From Methanobacteriota archaeon (GTDB lineage: Archaea > Thermoplasmatota > Poseidoniia > Poseidoniales > Thalassarchaeaceae), in assembly GCA_002685315.1 (NCBI GenBank), contig NYXJ01000095.1, positions 1 to 5,513 on the forward strand: DNA of 5,513 nucleotides. The letters run 5' to 3'. The notes beneath the pieces were generated by a model. It was not told the DNA's origin. It worked only from the letters and a program-made list of their open reading frames with translations, and made no database searches. Positions 3,978-5,513 of the stretch are shown one piece after another (within the stretch, counting starts at the first letter, position 1; the number at the start of each line of letters is the position of its first letter). Both the position numbers and the translations under genes were made by a program.

Positions 3978-5513
3978 ATGCGTCAACGTCGTGCCGTGGT
4001 TTTGGCAGTGTTAATGTTAACTTCTTCAATAGTATTATTAGTGAATAATGAAGATAACGACGCTTTTTCTGGAAAAAATGACAATTTGTACACGACATTA
4101 GATGCCACTATCCCGTCATTCCCATCTCCAGGAAATCCTTGGATTGAGGATTCTCTCAACATAAGAGTTGAATCAGGAGTAGAAAAGATTCGTGTCACAG
4201 TAATAACTTGGTCTTTAGCGGAATTGAATTATTGGCAATTAAATAATAATGCATTGGACAAACAAGCGGGCGCTAAGAATGGAGAAATTTTTGAGGTTTA
4301 CGACCCTACTTCAGGAGAAATTGACCATAGGACATTTTGGATGGCCGCAGATATTTTTCACAAATTACCGAGTGTACCTGGGGTAATTTCAATATTAGAT
4401 GCACAAAATAATCCTCAACCATATGACACAATTCCATTTGATAGACCTGATTTTAATCCCGAATCAGTAAGATCTGGAGAAATTCATGGAGCAAATGATG
4501 CTTGGGAGAGAGGATATACAGGCGAAGGTATGATAGTTGCAGTTGCAGATACTGGAGTCGATTTCGCCCATCCGGACTTGAATGGGACGCAAGCAAGAGT
4601 TGAAGACTCCCGTTCTGATTGGTCTGGCTGGCCAATGATGTTCGATCATAACAGTATGTATTCTTATTTGGTTAATGGAAATGCTTACCCTCAGTCAAGT
4701 ACATGGTATGCGGATACCTCAAACTTAGATTATGATAATGATTCAGATGGTGTATTGGATTTATCTGGGTACAATATTACTGGTATCCCTAATTCACTGT
4801 CAGGGATCTATCATTTAGGCGAACATCCTGATTCAACATTGCGTTCAAAAGTAGGTTCTGATGTGCCAATTCTTGTCGTAGATGAAGATGTTTCTGGAGT
4901 ATATGAGACGGTTTACGTAGACATGGATGTAGATGGGAATTTCACCGAGGAGAAGGCGATTAAACCAGGCTCTGAAACAACTGGTTTGGACACCAATGGG
5001 GATAGTCTTTGGGACATTTCAGGAGGATTAGTATACTGGGTATCTGATGGAATAAACGGAGTCCCATATGGTCAGACATACTCAATAAGACACGGTTATC
5101 AAAATAGAATAGCAGGTGCAGGGAATCTGACATTATTTATGTTAGATTCTGGAAATCATGGGACACTATGTGCTAGTGCAATTTCAGCTCAAGGAGTGAT
5201 TGATGATGGAAGAGTAATAGGGATGGCCCCTAATGCTACTATTGCTTCAATTGGAAATCATTATTCTGGTGGTCATTCACTAGATGCTTGGCGATGGATT
5301 GCTGAAGGGAATGACGGAAAATCTGATACAAAGTATGATCAGGCAAATATCGGTTCTTTTTCATTCGGTTATTCCAGTATTGATGAATCTGGAGCAGATG
5401 GATATTCTCTATATCTTGATTGGTTAACTAGAGTTTACAATGATAATGCCTCATATTCAGTCGCCATAGGTAATGGTGGACATGGTTTTGGTACCACGAA
5501 AGTACCGGGGGCA
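3978..5513 (+). CDS. Secreted subtilisin-family (S8) serine protease, N-terminal 512 residues, cut by window edge
   Basis: An uninterrupted frame of 512 codons runs from the ATG at 3978 to the last base; the C-terminus is outside the window. Residues 2-5 (RQRR) and a hydrophobic stretch at about 6-22 form a signal peptide or membrane anchor. Residues about 60-145 resemble an inhibitor I9-type propeptide (FHKLPSVPGVISIL at 127-140). The catalytic domain has Asp191 in VAVADTGVDFAHPDL, His394 in GNHGT and the oxyanion-hole Asn499 in AIGNGG; the catalytic Ser (GTSMAxP) must lie beyond the edge. Asp and His are 203 residues apart, against 32 in subtilisin. Such an insertion is known in the pyrolysin and tripeptidyl-peptidase II branch. 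It contains three Asp-rich loops at 253-261, 315-325 and 338-346 that look calcium-binding. Probable role: degradation of proteins outside the cell. The start follows a TATA-like box and gives a clean signal sequence. Confidence 0.92.
   Translation, partial: MRQRRAVVLAVLMLTSSIVLLVNNEDNDAFSGKNDNLYTTLDATIPSFPSPGNPWIEDSLNIRVESGVEKIRVTVITWSLAELNYWQLNNNALDKQAGAKNGEIFEVYDPTSGEIDHRTFWMAADIFHKLPSVPGVISILDAQNNPQPYDTIPFDRPDFNPESVRSGEIHGANDAWERGYTGEGMIVAVADTGVDFAHPDLNGTQARVEDSRSDWSGWPMMFDHNSMYSYLVNGNAYPQSSTWYADTSNLDYDNDSDGVLDLSGYNITGIPNSLSGIYHLGEHPDSTLRSKVGSDVPILVVDEDVSGVYETVYVDMDVDGNFTEEKAIKPGSETTGLDTNGDSLWDISGGLVYWVSDGINGVPYGQTYSIRHGYQNRIAGAGNLTLFMLDSGNHGTLCASAISAQGVIDDGRVIGMAPNATIASIGNHYSGGHSLDAWRWIAEGNDGKSDTKYDQANIGSFSFGYSSIDESGADGYSLYLDWLTRVYNDNASYSVAIGNGGHGFGTTKVPGA

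Noticed and set aside
3775..4014. 79-codon plus-strand frame across tRNA-Gln
   Set aside because: It begins within the dehydrogenase end, reads through the tRNA on the wrong strand, and ends inside the protease signal sequence; the middle of its protein is translated tRNA.
3983..4649. Minus-strand frames of 60-71 codons opposite the protease gene
   Set aside because: The plus strand here holds a continuous, well-recognised subtilase frame; these are shadows.

Overview
The window looks like an AT-rich archaeal chromosome segment, probably from a heterotrophic euryarchaeon. A marine Poseidoniales/Thermoplasmata-type genome is my best guess, from general resemblance only. The archaeal call rests on four things. 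The two tRNA-Lys genes have the archaeal-style GGG...CCC acceptor with discriminator G. The tRNA-Gln has the archaeal AGTCCCG...CGGGACT-A form. TATA-like boxes sit 23-30 bp upstream of tRNAs and start codons, with no bacterial -35/-10 pairs. At least two genes look leaderless.

Layout, left to right. Positions 1-34 may hold the first codons of a divergent minus-strand gene. Ribose-5-phosphate isomerase (rpiA, +) follows with all four catalytic residues. Two tandem tRNA-Lys genes come next (anticodons CTT and TTT), each with its own copy of the same promoter box at the same distance, and the second is followed by a perfect 11-bp hairpin. Then come asparaginyl-tRNA synthetase (asnS, +) and an acyl-CoA dehydrogenase (+) preceded by a dyad and a TATA-like box. 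A tRNA-Gln (TTG, minus strand) faces the end of the dehydrogenase gene. From 3978 to the right edge runs the N-terminal part (512 codons, no stop) of a secreted subtilisin-family protease with a very long insertion between its catalytic Asp and His.

The genes do not form one pathway. rpiA serves the pentose phosphates needed for nucleotides. The tRNAs and asnS serve translation. The acyl-CoA dehydrogenase and the exported protease fit a lifestyle of degrading proteins and oxidising acyl-CoA intermediates from amino or fatty acids. Spacing and separate promoter-like elements suggest mostly independent transcription units.

There is no CRISPR array, insertion sequence, rRNA or stretch over 300 bases without a gene. 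I found no clearly new system. The most notable items are the protease insertion with three calcium-loop-like motifs and the duplicated promoter-tRNA-Lys units.
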